A stretch of DNA of 64,000 bases from positions 25,119,495-25,183,494 of the forward strand of contig OW679203.1 of NCBI GenBank assembly GCA_940337035.1, given 5' to 3'. Below, in pieces: positions 42,912 to 55,781 of the stretch. This stretch comes from Agriotes lineatus. Taxonomy: Eukaryota > Arthropoda > Insecta > Coleoptera > Elateridae. The translations under genes were made by a program, and so were the position numbers. Each line of letters starts with the position of its first letter. Position 1 is the first letter of the stretch. The notes beneath the pieces were generated by a model. That model did not search any database. It was not told where the DNA came from and saw nothing but the letters and a program-made list of their open reading frames with translations.

Positions 42912-45900
42912 ACGGTCGAGCAGTGTCCTCGCGCGTGTTTAGCAATTCGACTAAATTTATGAAGGGACTTATCGAGGAGCGCGAGACCAAATTTAAAAAA
43001 AATAAAGTCATTCTCGATTACGTATTAGAAAGGTCATCTGATGACCGTCGACCGCATGTGACTGTTGAAATCATGGGTTTCGAGTTGTTAGCTTTGTTGG
43101 ACTCAGGAGCGAATCGAACGATCTTAGGAGCTAAGGGTTGGGACGTGTTGCGTACTGTAGGCCTGCGCATAAATAAGAAGCTGAGACCCGTTTGCTCAGT
43201 GGCTAATGGACAGACCGTGACCAGTCTAGGTACCCTGCACTTACCTATTCGTTTAAATAACAGAGTGGTAGCTATCGATGTTTTGATAGTTCCGGAGGTT
43301 CCGCACACCCTGATCCTGGGGATAGACTTTTGGAAGTCAGTGGGAATAGTCCCAGACGTGTTTCGAGGGGAGTGGGAATTCTCAAAACCCGGCGTAGCGG
43401 CCATTGATACTCCTACCGGCAATTTGCAGTCTATGTTCGACCTGAACTCGGATCAACGAGCCCAATTAGACACTCTCGTAAACCGACATTTTACTATCGC
43501 TAAACCCGAACTCGGCTGCGCCAAGTACGTTCAACATAAAATCACTACTAAGGCGGCACCGGTTAAACAAAGGTACTATCCGGTTTCTCCCGCAATGCAG
43601 GCGCATATCGATGCTGAGTTGGACAGTATGCTTAAATCAGGCGTTGTGGAACGTTCTCGTTCAGCCTGGTCGAGCCCGATTTTACTAGTTAAAAAGAAAG
43701 ATGGAACCTATCGTTTCTGCGTTGACTTTCGTAAATTAAATAGCGTCACCGAGAAGGACGCCTACCCGATACCTTACGTGTCTTCGATTTTGGATCGCTT
43801 ACGCGATGCCCGGTTCATGACGTCGCTTGATATCAAATCCGCGTACTGGCAAATTGAAATGGAAGAGAAATCTAAGGAACTAACGGCCTTCACAGTACCC
43901 GGGCGCGGTTTGTTTCAATTTACTCGCATGCCCTTTGGGCTTCATAACGCGCCAGCGACTTGGCAACGTTTCGTCGACCATGTGTTGGGTCCCGAATTGG
44001 AACCTTACGTCTTTGTCTATTTAGATGACGTGATTATTTGTACCCCGACTTTCGAAAAGCACGTCGAGATTCTAGACGAAGTATTGCAGCGACTAAACGA
44101 CGCTGGTTTAACACTGGGTCGTGATAAATGTCATTTTTGCCAACCGGAATTACGATACCTGGGCTATGTCGTTAACGCCCAAGGACTTTTAGTCGACCCC
44201 GATAAAGTTTCGGCGATTCTTAACTTGCCGCGACCTAGAAACGTTTCGGAGATACGGCGAGTTGTCGGCATGGCATCGTGGTATCGGCGTTTCATACCAA
44301 ATTTCTCAGCCATTATTGCTCCGCTGACGTCGTTATTGAAAAAGTTTCAGAAGTTTGAGTGGACCGAGTCATGCGAAGTCGCATTTACAACCATCAAAAA
44401 TTGCCTAGTTTCGGCACCCATTTTGTCGTGTCCCGATTTTTCTCTCCCGTTTATCGTACAGACGGACGCTTCCAATGTTGGTATCGGCGCCGTGCTGACT
44501 CAGACCGTTGATGGCCAAGAACAGGTCATCTGTTACATTAGTCGGACTCTTACGAAGCCTGAGCGTAATTTTTCGGTTACGGAACGCGAATGTTTGGCCG
44601 TCCTGTGGGCCATAGAGAAGTTACGTCCGTATTTAGAAGGCACTCACTTCACAGTCGTTACTGACCATCATTCACTTATCTGGCTAAATAATCTTAAGGA
44701 ACCCACCGGGAGACTCGCCCGTTGGGCTGTTCGTATCCAACAATACGACTTCACGATCAAACACCGGAAGGGAAAAGACCACGTCGTTCCGGATGCGCTG
44801 TCCCGTGCTATACCCGAAATAGATGTAGTCTCAGTTGTCGATTCTGGAGAACCCGAAGCCGGCGTTCAGGCGCCGAACGACAGTCGAACTGACCGTTGGT
44901 ATAGGCGCATGTGTACAAGCGTCGTAGAAAGACCATTCAAGTATTCGGCGTGGAAACTATCGCGAGGGAAATTGTTTAAACATGTCAACGTAAAATACCC
45001 CGAATTGGACGAAGGCACGAGTTGGAAATAGGTGGTTCCGAAGCCTCAACGTGCCGAGATTCTTCGCAAAAACCATGACGAACCTACCGCAGGCCATTTA
45101 GGCATTTATAAGACCTACGGCCGTATCGCTCAACAGTATTACTGGCCTAAACTTAAGGCGGATGTGACCCGTTACGTTAACCGTTACGCGACGTGCCTAG
45201 CGCAGAAACCCGAACAAAAACGCCCGGCCGGCTTGATGTGTCGTCACCCCGTGGTGGATAAGCCGTGGCAAATGATATCTATCGACATTGTAGGGCCGTT
45301 GCCCCGTTCAAAGAAAGGCTACGTATATATTCTGTCCGTGGCTGACTACTTTACCAAATTTACCCTTTTCTTCCCGTTGCGTACCGCCACCGCGACCGCG
45401 GTGACTCAGAAAATTGAGAACGATGTTTTCTTGATCTTTGGAGCACCTCAGTACGTCTTGGTTGACAACGGCGTACAGTTTCGCAGTAGAGAATTCCGAC
45501 AGCTTACCGATACGTATAAATCACGAATTATCTTTAACGCGCATTACCATGCGCAGGCCAACCCCGTAGAACGCGTTAATCGAGTATTAAAAACTATGCT
45601 AGCGTCGTACGTGAAAGACAACCACCGGGAGTGGGATAAATATTTGTCGAAAGTCGCTTGCGCAGTGCGTACCGCAGTACACGAAGTCACCGGCATGACC
45701 CCATATTTCGCCAATTTCGGCAGAGAGATACAGTTAGAGGGGACGCGCGCCAATAACCCCGACGAGGTAGATGTTTCGGAACAAATACGAGTAGAGAGTC
45801 GCGAAGACTTGTTACGACGGACTCCCGCGTCGAGGTCGGTATATGAAGACATAGTCAAGCGACTAGACGTGGCGTACAAAGCCTCCAAGGCGACATACGA

Positions 45901-46132
45901 TTTGCGAAAGCGCCCCGCTCAATTTGCCGTTGGCGATACCGTCTGGCGACGAAATTACGTACTTTCCGATGCGGCAAAATATTTTAACGCCAAGTTGGCT
46001 CCAAAATTTATAGGGCCGTTTTATATCAGTCGGCAAGTTTCGCTTGCCACTTACGAGCTGTCCGACGAGACCGGTGCCCCGAAAGGCACTTGGCACGCGA
46101 AAGACCTAAAACCCAATCCCACGGACGTTTAG
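42881..46132 (+). pseudogene. pol: Gypsy Pol: protease, RT, RNase H, integrase, with one in-frame stop
   Basis: Domains in order: aspartic protease (ALLDSGANRTILG at about 43085-43130); reverse transcriptase with YPVSPAMQ, KKDGTYRFCVDFRKLN, LDIKSAYWQIEM, FGLHNAPATWQRFVD and the catalytic VYLDDVIIC (44015-44041); RNase H with QTDASNVGIGAVLTQ and TDHHSLIWLN; integrase with an HHCC-like finger, then D in SIDIVGPLP, D in LVDNGVQF, E in NPVERVNRV (34 residues between the last two), and a C-terminal GPFYISRQ domain. A TAG at 45029-45031 separates RNase H from integrase in the same frame. In the finger, Tyr (RYATC) stands where the third ligand Cys is usual. The element would lack integrase unless the stop is suppressed. 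The rest shows no frameshift. Confidence 0.92.
42887..42893 (+). promoter_or_regulatory. -1 programmed ribosomal frameshift site, G GGA AAC
   Basis: GGGAAAC fits the X XXY YYZ rule and lies in phase with gag (codons GGA AAC at 42888-42893). The pol frame, which is the -1 frame, is open from 42881, so gag and pol overlap by 31 bases. Five bases after the heptamer, CGCGAG (42899-42904) can pair with CTCGCG (42928-42933), forming the start of a stimulatory stem or pseudoknot. Confidence 0.8.
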
Positions 46133-47205
46133 TCTACTAGCGCCCGTTTTTCTTAATCCCCTCCTCCTTTTTTTTTGTAGGCCTTGACGGCCATACCGCC
46201 GGCTTAGAGCCGTATCTTCAGTAGTACCTGCCTTTCCCCGAGCTTCCTTGTTGTGGGAACCCCACAATGCGCCGATCCCGTGACGCGCAACGTGCCCTCT
46301 TCAGGTGGCTTGTGGGACAGGTTGCGAGGGACTTATCCCTTTCTCCCCCCCCCCCTCCCCATGTTCTTTTGGAACGGTTGGTCGGAAGTGTGCATGGGAG
46401 TAAGACGTTCTATTGACCCGATTTTGACGAGCGCTAACCGCGCGTGTTTTTTTTATTAGATATTTTCACGGTTTCAATTTGGAACCCCAAACCCTCTTTC
46501 TCTATGCTCTATCTTTACCTTTCTTTTCCCCTTGTCATTACTATCTACCGCGTCCCGGCGGCAACTACCCAACCCCGTTGTTCTCTTTCTCTTTCCACCT
46601 TCCAAAACCGCACTGTTAGGCGACCGTCATGGACCCGGTGTTAAGGTCCAGTCGGCGTTTCGTGGCCGCCGCGGCAGTGCGTGCCACACCCGTTTCGGGT
46701 CTGGTCGGTTACCTTTATTTTTATCGTCGTGGTGGTCGATTATCGACGTGGTTTTGCGAACCGTTGTGGTGGCACCCCTATTTTGGGAGGGGCAGTCGAG
46801 CCGGATCGGCGAGACTGTCCTCAGTCTGCCTAGTCTTTGCCCGTTTGGTTCCCCGAGGGAGCCAGACACGAATCGTTTTGTGGACCCCTGGCGGAGCGCC
46901 ACTCCTTTTGGGACAGCTAGTTTTCTTGTCGCCCGTCTTCCGTGGTCCGGGGAGTGTGTGCTAGCCATCAGCGAACCGCCAGGTCCTACCCAATTTTCGT
47001 ATTTCCACTGGCGTATCCAGTCTTTCTTCTTCCTCTTCTCTCTTCCCTCCTGTCGTACCCTATCTGGTGGCCGGTGTGCGTAATTCCTTTGGGGGTACAG
47101 CTATCGTATCAGCGTTTCCGGTCGTTTGAGTGCTCGTGGCGCGGCAGCCAAAATGCCCCGTTGATTTTAAGAGACTTCGGGGAACTCTCTTTCAAGTAAG
47201 GGGAG
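46133..47205 (+). other. 3' untranslated region of the gypsy element and polypurine tract
   Basis: No env-like gene: frames here (46532-47083, 46629-46964) lack a signal peptide or membrane protein character and shadow one another. The tract AAGTAAGGGGAG at 47194-47205 abuts the 3' LTR and would prime plus-strand synthesis. Confidence 0.75.
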
Positions 47206-48894
47206 TGTTAGGTCATTTTGGTATTTTAAATAGCCACCTAGGCTTTAGGGCAGCGTGCCCGTATGCTAAGCCCTTTTAGTTCTTTATTTGGCTCCATCGC
47301 CTAATTTCAGAATCACGATTTCGCACATATTTAGCCCCAGAAGCAGTATTTTTCGTCGGTTGGAGCTCCCCTCTGATGGCGTTTTTCCGAATTCCGAATC
47401 TCCTAGGAGGCACGCCGTCGAGGCGTGATGCCATTGGTGCCGGCATTGGCTTGTTTCATTTTATCGCCTTGCGATTGGCTGCCAAGGTTTAGTCACGTGG
47501 GGACGCGGCCAAGGTGACCTTTGCCAACGCTTCCCTCTGGGCAGTTGGTCCGCAGCCCGTTGCAGAGAACGCTCGTGTGGTGGTTGTGAGTCGGAGTTTT
47601 CGAGTTGTCTTCGGCGTAGCGTGGGTGTTTTTGAGCCCAGTTCCTGCTTCCGTAAGTAAGGGGTCGTGCCCCCTTCATCTCGACCTACGAGGATTTGTTC
47701 CGCAGAACGAAAGTGGCCCATTTTTTTCGTCGTCCCGTTGTACGCGTCATTGACGCGTCTCCCGTCGCCATTAAGGCGGTTGTGCATTCACCCCTATAGC
47801 CGTTGTAACATCGAAGGTACCTGCCACCTACGACTGCAGCCTGTCGCAACTCAACTGTACCAGGCTCCCTCGCCGCCTACGCATTAAGGTATGTGTCTTT
47901 AACCTGATTACCGCTGTGAACGCGAGTGCTAATTTAAATCTTCGCTGCCCGCTGCATAAGGCGACGCGCATATTTGGACTCATTACTGCTCTTGTGCATT
48001 CATTCAGACTTGCAGACTGTTCATGCCGCGAGTGCTAATTTAAATCTTCGCTGTCCGCTGCATAAGGCGACGCGCATATTTGGACTCATTACTGCTCTTG
48101 TGCATTCATTCAGACTCGCAGACTGTTCATGCCGCGAGTGCTAATTTAAATCTTCGCTGTCCGCCGCATAAGGCGACGCGCATATTTGTACTCATTACTA
48201 CTTATTACTGCTCGTTACTGCTCATTACTGTTCATTACTGTTCACTACTGTTCAACATCTGTCGTTAAGTTTAGAGCGCGCGTGCCAGCTGGTGCCCTTA
48301 ATTATAGGTTAAGTATAGATATAGGGCGACGCACTCTGCTGCCCCATTGTAACCCGAAGTTCAATATATGATTGGTTAGTTAAGGGAACTATTGTTTTGT
48401 TTCGACTTGTGCATGTTCTGTTACAGATAGACGCCCCCTTCATTGTACTGAATATTGTACGACGGAACGAGGAAGCTTTGAGCGTGCAGGTGGGTGAGAC
48501 AGCTGCGTAGTCGCGGTCGGATTGACACCTAATTACAATCCTTGCCTAAGGCAATCCCGAAATTGTTATTTGACCTTGCAACTCTTGAGTAATCCTATTG
48601 GCGGAGTATTTTGCATGCTTCGCTCCCGTCTAACCGTCCAGGCCCGGTTAGCCGGGTTAAGACAGGCTTGGTGGCGCCCTCATGATTTCGACATACCCTG
48701 TATATATTATGCCACCACGCGCTTGCCCAGAACGTATCGTGTGACTCACGCCCGACTCCCTGAGCGTCCCAGCCGTGGCCCCTTAGCCTATTTCGAACCG
48801 ATTTCAGGGCAAGTGTGCCAGTTTTTCAGGACTGATTCCGTGGTGCGATGCTCACCTTGGGTGGGTGTCGTAAAGTTCTTTTAATACCGTAACA
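47206..48894 (+). repeat. 3' LTR of the gypsy element
   Basis: Begins TGTTAGGTCATTTTGG and ends CCGTAACA. It diverges from the 5' LTR by many substitutions and indels, including a segment CTCCTAGGAGGC near 47400 that reads differently in the 5' LTR. Contains 106-bp tandem repeats at 47922-48239. Confidence 0.9.
47922..48239 (+). repeat. 106-bp tandem repeat in the 3' LTR
   Basis: GCGAGTGCTAATTTAAATCT begins at 47922, 48028 and 48134, giving two periods of exactly 106 bp. The unit is 10 bp shorter than in the 5' LTR because of one shared internal deletion or insertion in ACTCATTACTGCTCTTGTGC. Confidence 0.92.
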
Positions 48895-51800
48895 ACCTGT
48901 TTGCTGAAATCTGGTGCTACGTCACGTGCTTCCACGAAACAGTAAATCCTCAGTTATCGTGGTGCAATTTACATCATCACATTTTTTTATAGCCTTAAAG
49001 CGGGTCTGCAAGTGCACAGAAGGCGGCTTAAATAAAGACAACCAGAAAAACATTAAATTTGTATACCACACAACACTTAAATAGAAGAACTCGAGCATAT
49101 AATACTTAACTATGTTCCAGTGAAGGCAGCTTTGGGTGTTGTAAGAAGGGGTTGACGGATAGTCGTTTGGCCGATAAGCAGAAGAATTGTCGCTGCTAGG
49201 AGCGCGAGCTAGAAGAGTCGTCCATATGACGGCCGTGTGAGCAAGCTTCAAGTTGATTCACGGGGTGACGACGAAATTACGAAAAAAGATCGTGACAGCT
49301 CAATTATCAAACGGTAAATTAGATGATATGGGACATCACAGCACTCGAAATTGTGTACTTTAAAACCTGATCGTCATTAAAAAGTACTTTTACCTACTTG
49401 AACTACCTAAAAGATGGAAATACACACTCACTCTTAGTCATATGTCTCGCTACTGACTGACTTATCTCAATACACCCGAGTCTGCTTCTGAATGATACTG
49501 TTATTTTTCTTAATACTTTCATTTCTGTTGTTATAAGTTTGTGTTTTTGCTGTGGTTTCTTACTCTTCTTTCCCTTGACTTTTGTTTGGTGGTTCGAGGA
49601 GTTTATGCCCCAAGTTATGGGAAATGTATTATCTGCTCGATTACCTTTTCCTTCTAGTTGCAGTTTGCGTCCTATTGGGACCATTATCTTTGTTTTTGGC
49701 GTTAAAGACTCGCTTTGCTGCTATACTGAATCTTGGTAATAACCGATGTATGTAATTTTCGCTACTTTGCATCGTAACTGGATCGTTTGCTTGGGTATAC
49801 GGTAATTAAAAAGCAGAGGACTCAGCATTTTCTTGTGGAATGCCTTTCTGCTGTAGGTTCGATTAATAAAAAAACAAAGAATTCCAAAACAAACAATTGT
49901 GGGAACTGTAAAGACCAACCTTTACAGGACGTAGATTTTTGGCTTTGGAGACCTAGTAATGCGAACAATTTGTACATCTTTGACTATTCGAGGCAGCTAC
50001 CAGAATGGTTTGAGGGTAACTGTTACCGGTAAACTTCCGTTTGCAGCATGTAACAGGATTATAGGTCCGGTAATTGAATCCGAATAGGTTGCAACGAAAC
50101 GGTTTTATTCATTTTGTTTCTGTTTGATTGCATGACACCCTTATCGGCAGCTCAAATAGGCCAGAGTACGTGGAGATGCTTGAGTAATTAGATCAGGAAG
50201 TTCGTATAAACTTATTTATTAACACCACTACAAATTAACTGTACTCGTCTAATTATAAAAAATTAAGTACTTGAAACTACAATATCAACTGGTATATCTC
50301 GGCGAAGTGTGTTCTAGTTATACTGCAGTGTTATGGTTGGAGATTATTAAGAATTACGCCTGTTTCTTCTTGTACATTGACGCCAAGGCTCTAGTTGGTA
50401 GTGGAAAAAGTCTCCAAGCCACTTCTAACTGTGGTATAGTGTATAACGTATAATGGTTTTCAAATAACTGTTCAAAAGGGCTCTGCATTGTGGCGCACTT
50501 GCTCACGGGGAATTGTATTTATGTGTGAAGGTTTTAACCCTGGGCTTGCCGGCTTGGACTGGATCCGAGGTAATTTTGGGCGGTGATTGCGGAGCTGTCA
50601 AAATAATTTACGTGCCGAAGCTTTAGCTGGAGTCAGCGATTTTCCCCGGTTTAGGTAAAATGTGATGTGAATTTCTCGGATTTCAACTTGCGATGCAGGT
50701 CGAACGGCCACTTTAGGTGAATTTAACGAGGAATGTGTTAGCTGGTCCTTAAGAAATAATTGACATTACGGAAAAAGTCGCCGGTGCAGCGTCTACGTCG
50801 AATTTTGTGGTGTTAACCTGCGTGTCGCGGCTATGTTTGGAGAAGTTTGTGGTTGCTGAGCTATTTCCATGAATATCAAGCGTTTTACAGTTTAGAAAAT
50901 GCTTTTTGTTAATAGACTACTATGCTTGCTACATAGAGACTAAACGCTCTACAACTAAGAGAGTGATTTTTAGGAGTGGACTGCTAAGCTCGTCACATGC
51001 TCCACGGGCTCCACATCTTAGCTACTAGTTGTGGGAATTGGAATCTGTTCTGCCAGGTACTCTAGCCAGTTCTCCTTCCCCGGGTTAAGCTGGTTCCAGA
51101 ACTTATCTAGTGATGAAACAACTCACTGACCACGGATAAGCGAAAGTTGACTTCTTGGGGTAAAGTTGAGCTAGTTAGGCCTGAGGACCACCTCGGGCTC
51201 AAGGTGATTCCTTTTCCGGTCGAAGTCAACTGCCCGGGCATGACCCTCTTATAGGCGTTCAAGCCCTCCTTTCACTTTGCTTCGTTGGGGGAACCGAAGT
51301 GGGGCAAACAGTGGAAGAACAGTGGGGGTGCGTGAACTCCCGGATTGCTAAGCTTTTACATTGGGCACCTGGTGCAATCCGTGGCAAACGGTGAAATATA
51401 TTTTGTGGCGAATATTTCCTCGGACATAAATTCTCGTTACACTAAGACGGCACCTAGTGGGTGGAATCCCAGTGATAGACGTGGGAGTTACAGCGCAATA
51501 ACTTTTTTGCGATGGTAAATATGGTGCAGTGATCATTTCCGTCCTTTCGAATCTACTTTGTTTCGTCGTCTCTGAAATAGCTCACTTGTACTCCAAAATA
51601 CGCGGAAATGAGCTACCTTTTACAAAATAAAAGCGCATAGTAAACGTAACAACTCTGTTAAGATAAAGTAAAGTTCGGGCACTTAATTCCACGTAGAAAT
51701 ATAGCATGAGACAGGGCGAGTCAGGGTTGCCGAAATATCTCTTTGCGAAACTAACAATTATAAAAATGCATTTAAGTGGCCAGTCTTGAAGCTACTACCG

Positions 51801-54800
51801 CTCAGGAAGGCAATTTAAGCATAAAAATGTAACTTAGGTACATAAAATATGTTTGAAATTTACAGCAAATCACAATACAATCGGAATAGATCAGATTGAA
51901 CGTAGCTTGTCTAGTAATCCAGTCGATGGAAGGATCCCGAGAGCAACGGATGTCATATGAAGGCATGCTCATAAATGGAAGTCATAGACCGAAATTGGCG
52001 TGGTTCTACACGCGATATGACGAGTGTTGCTTTACAAGATAGTTGCGAAACGGTAGATAGCGGGACGATACAAGGATTCCTTTAGATATACTCTAACGCA
52101 GGTTGATGTGAACTTTTGCGAGACCCCGACGGGATGCAAATCTGAATTTCGGATACGTAGATTACCCTTTGCAAAGCTGGATATATGCCACAAACATCTA
52201 TAATTACGGAACCGCTGAAACATCTTCTTTTAAGAAGAAGTTTGGCGACTTAAATCTCAGACTCTTTTTAACTCTCTGAGTCCAGTGCAATGCCGCTTGA
52301 ATTTTCAGACGGATGTAATATAAGGAGACAAATGGTCCAAAGCATTTTCCAAAAAGTAGGGATAAATATGGAAGTTAATGTATGGATATTCTCCGTCGGT
52401 ATTAAAATCATCTACTGTTGCAGATATTGTTTTCGGTAATTTTTCTTTATTGTGTGTGTTGAGGAAGTTGCCTTTTATGCTCTATCAAATGTTCCTCTTG
52501 AGGGATTTAATGAAAGTGTCTTTTTGTATCATTACCGTTGCGTTCAAGTAGCGCTTTTCTTGCCAAATGTGTTTTATGTGAGAGTCTAACCGATTTATTT
52601 CACAGAATTTCTACCTATCTATCGATGCCATACAACTTTCTTGCCTGGCGATATTATATTTTTGTGTATTTACATCAATATGTGCACTAGTAGGTATCTC
52701 TAATGATTACACATTTTGTGAAAATGTTTCCATTATTCACACCTGTATGTTGTTAATTGTTACCTTTTCACTTACTCTCTCTTTCTGACTATCAATCTCC
52801 ATATTTGCCCCGTGCTTCATTTGTTGATTTTTAGTTAACAAGCTCACTTACCTTAACAACATAATCCACAATATTTCTTTTCATTTGAAATAAAAATCCT
52901 TTACCCTGAAAAATGCTTTTAAAAAACGGGAATTCTCATTAAATAAGTTGCTTGATACGTTTTCTAGAACAATTTAATGCAACTCTTGTCAGAAAATAAT
53001 TTTCATTGCAGTATCACTGGAATATAATTAATTCCCGGGTATAAAAACCTTTTTTTTATTCGAAAGATTTGAAAATGAAGCCTTCTTATTACTACAATAA
53101 TAAAAAGAGCAATTTAACATTAATGTTAACATGAACAGCGCATCCAATTTGGGTAGTTGAACCACAGAATCCAAATTAAATACAACTCGGTCTCGCTTTT
53201 TCCCGCATTTCAATGTCCCACAATTAATTTGTCAGTTGCATTGATGTAAAATTGCTCACACAGCTCACGGCAGAGCGTTTTTAATTGACGGTGTTATCGA
53301 AAAACTAAAATTGTCCGGCGTCAAATTACATGACACCGAAATGGCAATTCGGCCGAATTATGTGGTGCTCCTCTCTTTTCAGTTTGCTCGCCAACCGTGT
53401 GTGGAGAAGGACAGTGCAACGCGAGCAATATTTTCGTTTTCAGCTTAGCTTCCACCACGGAATTGGGCTGCAGCGCCGCGATACGCGAAGCAAGCAAAAA
53501 GGACGAAAAGTGGGACGTGGTGCTTTATTTGAGCGAATTCGGATAAATGGATGTAACAAGCGACAGTTTTTTGCGCTGCCTCTGACGCACCGTTTTAATT
53601 GGGCAAAGCAAACCCGCGGAGAGCCGCTAATGCGATAGTGAAAAACACATCTAACGCAGGGAAACAGATAACCGTTCGATTCGGCCCTTTCCAGGAGCAA
53701 GTAAACAGGATCGCACGTAGTTTGAGTACATCAATAAAATCTTCGCCAACTTCAGCTCCTTTCGCATCATACAAAGCTATAGCTTCAGAAGAATCGTAAA
53801 ACGTAGACCATATCGTAAAACTAACAGCTTGTAAATGATACTTTTATAAATTAACTTTTACCAGTTTTTCTGCTTAGTATTTGGAGTAATGGGATGTGCT
53901 CTGGCCTTATGTGTTTTCTCGTAGCAATGCTTATGTCACGACCTGGTGATATCCTACATCAATTTGGACATACAAAAATGTAGATTCTGTGTTACTATAA
54001 ACAAAATTACTGCAGTTAGAATTGAAAATACGTTTCTCTTTTATACTATTGAATCAAGATAAATATTAACTTCCAAATGTATATAAATTGTAAAGCCTAT
54101 TAATGAATGGATAAGCATGGAAAACACAAATTAATGGGGCGTTGACAACAGAAAAAAGGAAAAGATATCTTTGCTTTTCACATTGTCTATTTAGCCACTT
54201 CCATCTATTCTCATATATAGACGAGCTAGAAAATTTGCCATTTTTTTTTATATTTGCTACCAGCTGGATAGCTTACTTCACCAACACGGTTGAAGTCAGC
54301 TACTTATCGTATTTGGGACCTTCATCTTACTCTTCTTGACCCCTTGATGATTATTTGTTATTCTTTCAGAAATTGCTCATTCTACCATCGTTGATATTCT
54401 TTGCCATCCTATAAACAGGAGAATGTCAGGTTAAATATGAGATATCTAGTTAGAGGAATAGAATGTGAGGGAAAGCCGATTGATAAGAATAAGCACAAAG
54501 GCTATCCATTACTACACTATAAGATCAACTATACGATTTATGAAACGCTACTGGCAATAAGTTAATTGTACAAATCTTCCTATTATAATGTTTGCTGAGC
54601 AATCGTGAGTACTATTACTCAAGAGAACGAAGAGCGTTGGAAAGGTTGTGGCACAAAGTACTAAGAGATTTTTTTTATTAGTAGCTCATCACAGCCCAAT
54701 TAACACGCCAACATCCCACGGAAATCTACTGAAAGAAGAAATTCAGGTCCTCTAGCTACCACGACCTTTCCAAATTCTCTTAGTCTCTTCAGATGAAGTA

Positions 54801-55476
54801 AATATCTTCTTCCTCTTATATTAGCCCAGTAGTCTGTTTAATTCCAGTAACTTGCGGTGCTATAAACCGTCTTTGCTCGTAAGCTGAGTAGGTGGCCAGC
54901 ACTGCCCGTCTAAATCGATGAAAATTAACCTTTTTAGAGGTTAACGACTCTACCACGGATATTAATGTGGTGGTAGGTGAAAGTACAACTTTAAAATTTC
55001 TGTGTAGTCACCGGAACTTGAACGGGGCCCGGAAAACTGAGAGTCGAGCAATGTCGAGCTCACTTGACTATTTGCTCACAGTAAAATATCTGAAAATTAT
55101 ATTTGCCAAAAGAGCAAGTGTGTTTTTTTTAGAAATGTTACCACGCCATGGGGACCTACACGAAAGGCTATCCTACAGCTATATATTACGGAAATAGTTG
55201 GTCCCTAATGTCCCTAACATCATGACAGTCGTTAGTGGGGTTGGAAGTCCCTATAAAATGTACAGCGACTCCTATAATTGGCCTAACGGCTGTTGGCTGA
55301 GTAGTAAATAAAATAAAATAAAATAAAATAAAATTAGACCAATACTTTGCCATTACAGAACAGTCGGCGTTTGAATTTCCAGCACGTGAGGATTTGGTAA
55401 TAAAGACAGAGTCCCTGCTGTGCGTAAGTTCGGGTGCATCTAAGCACGGTACATTCCTACTGCTTCCCAAGAAGGT
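48895..55476. other. 6.6-kb spacer without recognised genes
   Basis: No convincing coding region. The minus-strand frame 49403-49684 includes KLITTEMKVLRKITVSFRSR, faintly like the C-terminus of RTE LINEs, but too weak to call. 50500-51550 and 53280-53800 are less AT-rich and might be single-copy, yet the frames there (53330-53638, 53440-53700) show no motif and overlap on both strands. A (TAAAA)-type microsatellite lies at about 55307-55335. Confidence 0.4.
55307..55335 (+). repeat. AAATA pentanucleotide microsatellite
   Basis: AAATAAAATAAAATAAAATA continues for about five units just left of the BEL/Pao element. Confidence 0.85.
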
Positions 55477-55684
55477 TGTGCCCGTCGAGCAACAGCAGTA
55501 AATTATAAATTTGTGAAATAGTGCTTATATATATTGGTAGCCATGGTAGTGGTGTTGTTAGATAGAAAAATAACAATTGGTTTGTGATAGAAAAATACTG
55601 TAATTTTGAAAATAAATACAAGTTTCACTTTGATTGTGCTGGTCCTTCTGAGTAATAGACTTAAATAGTCAGACCGCGAGAACA
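55477..55684 (+). repeat. 5' LTR of the BEL/Pao element
   Basis: Shares TGTGCCCG, GTGCTTATATATATTGGTAG, an AATAAA polyadenylation signal near 55611 and the GCGAGAACA end with 60876-61075. It differs by a few substitutions and an 8-bp indel. Confidence 0.92.
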
Positions 55685-55781
55685 TTGGTCCTTCGAGCCG
55701 AAGAACAGTTCGTGAATATACAGTTACATTTTTTGACTACCTGTGAAGTGACAGTGACAGCATTTGACTTTTTATTTGAAT

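Larger units (their letters stand above)
39108..48894 (+). mobile_element. Ty3/gypsy retrotransposon, nearly complete
   Basis: LTRs of about 1.68 kb (39108-40787, 47206-48894) enclose a leader, gag, pol and a 1.07-kb 3' untranslated region; there is no env gene. The polypurine tract AAGTAAGGGGAG ends at 47205. Pol order is protease, RT, RNase H, integrase, which defines Ty3/gypsy. Gag with CCHC knuckles and a -1 frame pol agree. The element is richer in G, C and CpG than the surrounding DNA. The bases next to the LTRs (CACGCCGTT left, ACCTGTTTG right) are not a target duplication, and the 5' LTR starts AG where the 3' LTR starts TG. Confidence 0.95.

Noticed and set aside
46532..47083. env gene of the gypsy element
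   Set aside because: No signal peptide, membrane segment or cleavage site, and overlapping frames on both strands are equally long.
49403..49684. LINE reverse transcriptase fragment on the minus strand
   Set aside because: Only ITTEMKVLRKI resembles the RTE C-terminus; there is no second motif before or after it.
53330..53700. Host coding exon
   Set aside because: Frames on both strands overlap, no known motif, no splice-site support that I could see.
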